A DNA stretch of 64,000 nucleotides from Carboxylicivirga sediminis (GTDB lineage: Bacteria > Bacteroidota > Bacteroidia > Bacteroidales > Marinilabiliaceae): the NCBI RefSeq assembly GCF_018156225.1, contig NZ_JAGTAR010000007.1:108112-172111 (forward strand). The letters run 5' to 3'. Position 1 is the stretch's first letter. The number at the start of each line of letters is the position of its first letter. Shown here piece after piece: positions 62,393 to 64,000 of the stretch. The notes under the pieces were generated by a model. The model saw nothing but the letters and a program-made list of their open reading frames with translations, was not told the origin of the DNA and made no database searches. The position numbers and the translations under genes were made by a program.

Positions 62393-63262
62393 ATGAAAAT
62401 ATTCGAAAATATTTATCTATTCATGGTGGCAAGTGTATTACTGTTCGCTTGTGATCAAAATAAAGTGGGTATCTATAATGGACCTGATGAGGCTTATTTT
62501 CTGGAGACATCAGGCAGTGTAATTGTAGATGAGACCAATCCAACTGTAGTTATAGAAATTGGTACCAGCACCGTATTGAGTACCGACCGCATCTATAAAA
62601 TTGAAGTAGATGCAGAGCAATCTTCAGCTGCTGAAGGTGCCGATTTTGAACTGTTGACCAATACCATTACAATTCCTGCCAATGAAACCATTGGATCGTT
62701 CGAGGTGCGCGGCTTATACAATGGTGTTAGTCCGGACGGGAGGACTGCAGTTTTTAGAATTACAGCAATCAGCGAAGGTATTGCTGATTACAATAAATAT
62801 TACACACTGGATTTGTTTAAGTTCTGTTCATTTGACCGTGATGCATTTGTTGGCAACTATACCATCTATGAGAATTCTAGTGTTTTCGGACCATACAATT
62901 ATCCTGTTAGCACTGTACCAGGAGATGATGAATACTCAATTTACGTGGATGGACTATGGACATTGGCTGGTATACCAATCAAGGTGGTGTTTAATACACG
63001 TGCATCAACATGCAACATTCCCGAGCAGCCTGTATTTGTCCACGAAACATATGGTCAGGCGTATATAAGAAGTCTGGAAGACGGTCTTATAAATAGTTGC
63101 AAAGGCTCTATTGAAGGATTGCAATACACAGTATATGTTGAAGCTGGCTATTTCGATGTTACCAACTCATTATGGGTGAAAGAGAATATCGCACCATCTT
63201 CAATGCCTCATACTGTACCAGACTTTAATAGATTGATACCTATCTCATTTGATGAAGAATAG
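62393..63262 (+). CDS. SusCD-associated surface lipoprotein (Calx-beta-like)
   Basis: A 289-residue lipoprotein encoded directly after susD. The signal (MKIFENIYLFMVASVLLFAC) ends at the lipidated Cys. Residues about 45-130 look like a Calx-beta or DUF4843-type domain (TVVIEIGTSTVLSTDRIYKIEVD, AAEGADFELLTNTITIPANET). The C-terminal half has DAFVGNYTIYENSSVFGPYNY with several Cys (CSFDRD, CNIPEQP, NSCKGS) and Trp, suggestive of a surface binding domain. I chose the ATG at 62393 since the TTG at 62387 is only two codons further upstream. It probably binds substrate for the transporter, but no ligand can be read from the sequence. Confidence 0.8.
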   Translation: MKIFENIYLFMVASVLLFACDQNKVGIYNGPDEAYFLETSGSVIVDETNPTVVIEIGTSTVLSTDRIYKIEVDAEQSSAAEGADFELLTNTITIPANETIGSFEVRGLYNGVSPDGRTAVFRITAISEGIADYNKYYTLDLFKFCSFDRDAFVGNYTIYENSSVFGPYNYPVSTVPGDDEYSIYVDGLWTLAGIPIKVVFNTRASTCNIPEQPVFVHETYGQAYIRSLEDGLINSCKGSIEGLQYTVYVEAGYFDVTNSLWVKENIAPSSMPHTVPDFNRLIPISFDEE

Positions 63263-63295
63263 AATAAATTTTTATATGGTTGGTTAGGAGTGGTT

Positions 63296-63339
63296 AAAGG
63301 GCAATGGTGCAATACCTCTTTTCACTATTGCCTTTTTTT
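63296..63339 (+). terminator. terminator ending the SusCD operon
   Basis: GGCAATGGTG (63300-63309) pairs with CACTATTGCC (63323-63332), with one wobble, followed by a run of seven T. Confidence 0.85.
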
Positions 63340-63388
63340 ACTTATAGCCAAACCTTCATCACTCGTTATTCACTTAAAAAATTCTACT

Positions 63389-64000
63389 ATGAAAAGATTT
63401 ACAATGTTTGTGATTGCCACTCTATTGATTTTGGGCAATATGGTGGGACAAGTAACAGTTAATGTTACGGATGGTACAAATCCTATTGAAGGGGCCACAG
63501 TAAGTATTGATGGACTAACAGGTACAACTGATGCATCAGGTGATGCAATTATAAATGGCGTTTCAGATGCAACACATACAACTACAGCTGGTATGGCATG
63601 CTACCATTCAAATACAACGGAAATTGCGGTTAGCAGTGGCGTTGGTAGTGGAAGTATTATATTGACAGCCAAAACCGTCAACGATGTCTTTTTCTTCATT
63701 GGTATGACCGGAGCAGAAGCAGGTACGGTTGTTAACCTTTACAATGGTTCGGGTTACAATGAAAGCTATACGGTGCAGGGCTTACCAATGGAAGATGTGA
63801 TGTTTGCCGGCGTGCCCTATGGCGAGTACTCATACTCAATTAGCAAAGAATGTAAAACGCCGGTAACGGGTACAACAACAGTTGATTGCGCCAACGATAT
63901 GGGCATATCTGTTTTTGCAGAAGCGCCGGTTGCCAAAACCGTCAACGATGTCTTTTTCTTCATTGGTATGACCGGAGCAGAAGCAGGTACGGTTGTTAAC
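63389..64000 (+). CDS. secreted repeat protein, partial (continues past the window)
   Basis: The ATG at 63389 opens a frame that stays open to the last base, 204 codons so far. The signal MKRFTMFVIATLLILGNMVG is followed by a carboxypeptidase-regulatory-like or Ig-like domain (VTVNVTDGTNPIEGATVSID, TDASGDAIINGVSD). From residue 94 a tandem repeat starts with AKTVNDVFFFIGMTGAEAGT and its second copy starts at residue 182, so the unit is 88 residues. The unit contains paired Cys (ECKTPV, DCAND). The rest of the gene is unseen, so it may end in a T9SS tail. A surface adhesin or structural protein is likely. A terminator separates it from the SusCD operon. Confidence 0.75.
   Translation, partial: MKRFTMFVIATLLILGNMVGQVTVNVTDGTNPIEGATVSIDGLTGTTDASGDAIINGVSDATHTTTAGMACYHSNTTEIAVSSGVGSGSIILTAKTVNDVFFFIGMTGAEAGTVVNLYNGSGYNESYTVQGLPMEDVMFAGVPYGEYSYSISKECKTPVTGTTTVDCANDMGISVFAEAPVAKTVNDVFFFIGMTGAEAGTVVN
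63668..64000 (+). repeat. 264-bp in-frame tandem repeat, second copy cut by the window edge
   Basis: The 69 bases 63932-64000 are identical to 63668-63736, and both are in frame. The period is 264 bp (88 codons). The second copy is only partly inside the window, so the total number of units is unknown. Confidence 0.85.

Noticed and set aside
1..64000. tRNA, rRNA, CRISPR arrays, insertion sequences, prophage genes
   Set aside because: I looked for clover-leaf sequences, regularly spaced repeats, transposase and phage motifs in the gaps and found none that hold up by eye.

Overview
The window reads as a chromosomal piece of a Bacteroidota bacterium. The evidence is a SusC/SusD pair, two proteins with type IX secretion (T9SS) C-terminal sorting tails, GLPGLI-like and DUF4377/META lipoproteins, a eukaryote-like branching enzyme, no Shine-Dalgarno pattern, and several promoters of the Bacteroidota form TTG-N18-TAnnTTTG. 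The order cannot be fixed from sequence alone. The mevalonate (MVA) genes argue against typical Bacteroidales, which mostly use the MEP route, and fit Flavobacteriia, Cytophagia or some Marinilabiliales. I saw no tRNA, rRNA, CRISPR array, insertion sequence or prophage.

1-11.4 kb (minus strand): nine tightly packed genes. In transcription order they are a 3-methylcrotonyl-CoA carboxylase beta chain, methylglutaconyl-CoA hydratase, the biotin-carrying alpha chain, an acyl-CoA dehydrogenase, type 2 IPP isomerase, HMG-CoA reductase, a GYDIA-type GHMP kinase, diphosphomevalonate decarboxylase and mevalonate kinase. Leucine breakdown ends at HMG-CoA and the MVA pathway starts there, so the gene order suggests a leucine-to-isoprenoid route. 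No HMG-CoA synthase or lyase is in the window.

11.5-21.9 kb: LolA-like and FtsK genes, a lipoprotein, carbamate kinase plus ornithine carbamoyltransferase, an S9 peptidase and an MscS channel. 22.1-26.9 kb: a radical SAM protein, a GNAT fused to an RLAN/ATP-grasp ligase, and a convergent zinc-protease/RimK fusion. This looks like a peptide or protein amide-ligation module and is the best candidate here for an undescribed system.

27.1-34.9 kb: an acidic protein, glycogen branching enzyme with a GH13 enzyme one base downstream, two MFS transporters and a membrane/GNAT fusion. 34.9-40 kb (minus): an ATP-cone/Mrr-like nuclease, a DUF4377/META lipoprotein, and a tyrosine autokinase (with a Tyr-Gly tail) plus a Wza-like exporter for exopolysaccharide. 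40.3-43 kb: ffh, folD and a cold-shock gene.

43-47 kb: a 43-codon secreted-peptide gene with a near-consensus promoter, a small lipoprotein, an AraC regulator and a TPR/LuxR-type regulator. 47.3-64 kb (plus): a 48-codon gene, a 2548-residue T9SS subtilase, a second T9SS protein, a lipoprotein, SusC, SusD and their lipoprotein, then a repeat-containing secreted protein that runs off the right edge. Protease next to SusCD without any glycoside hydrolase suggests peptide rather than glycan uptake.
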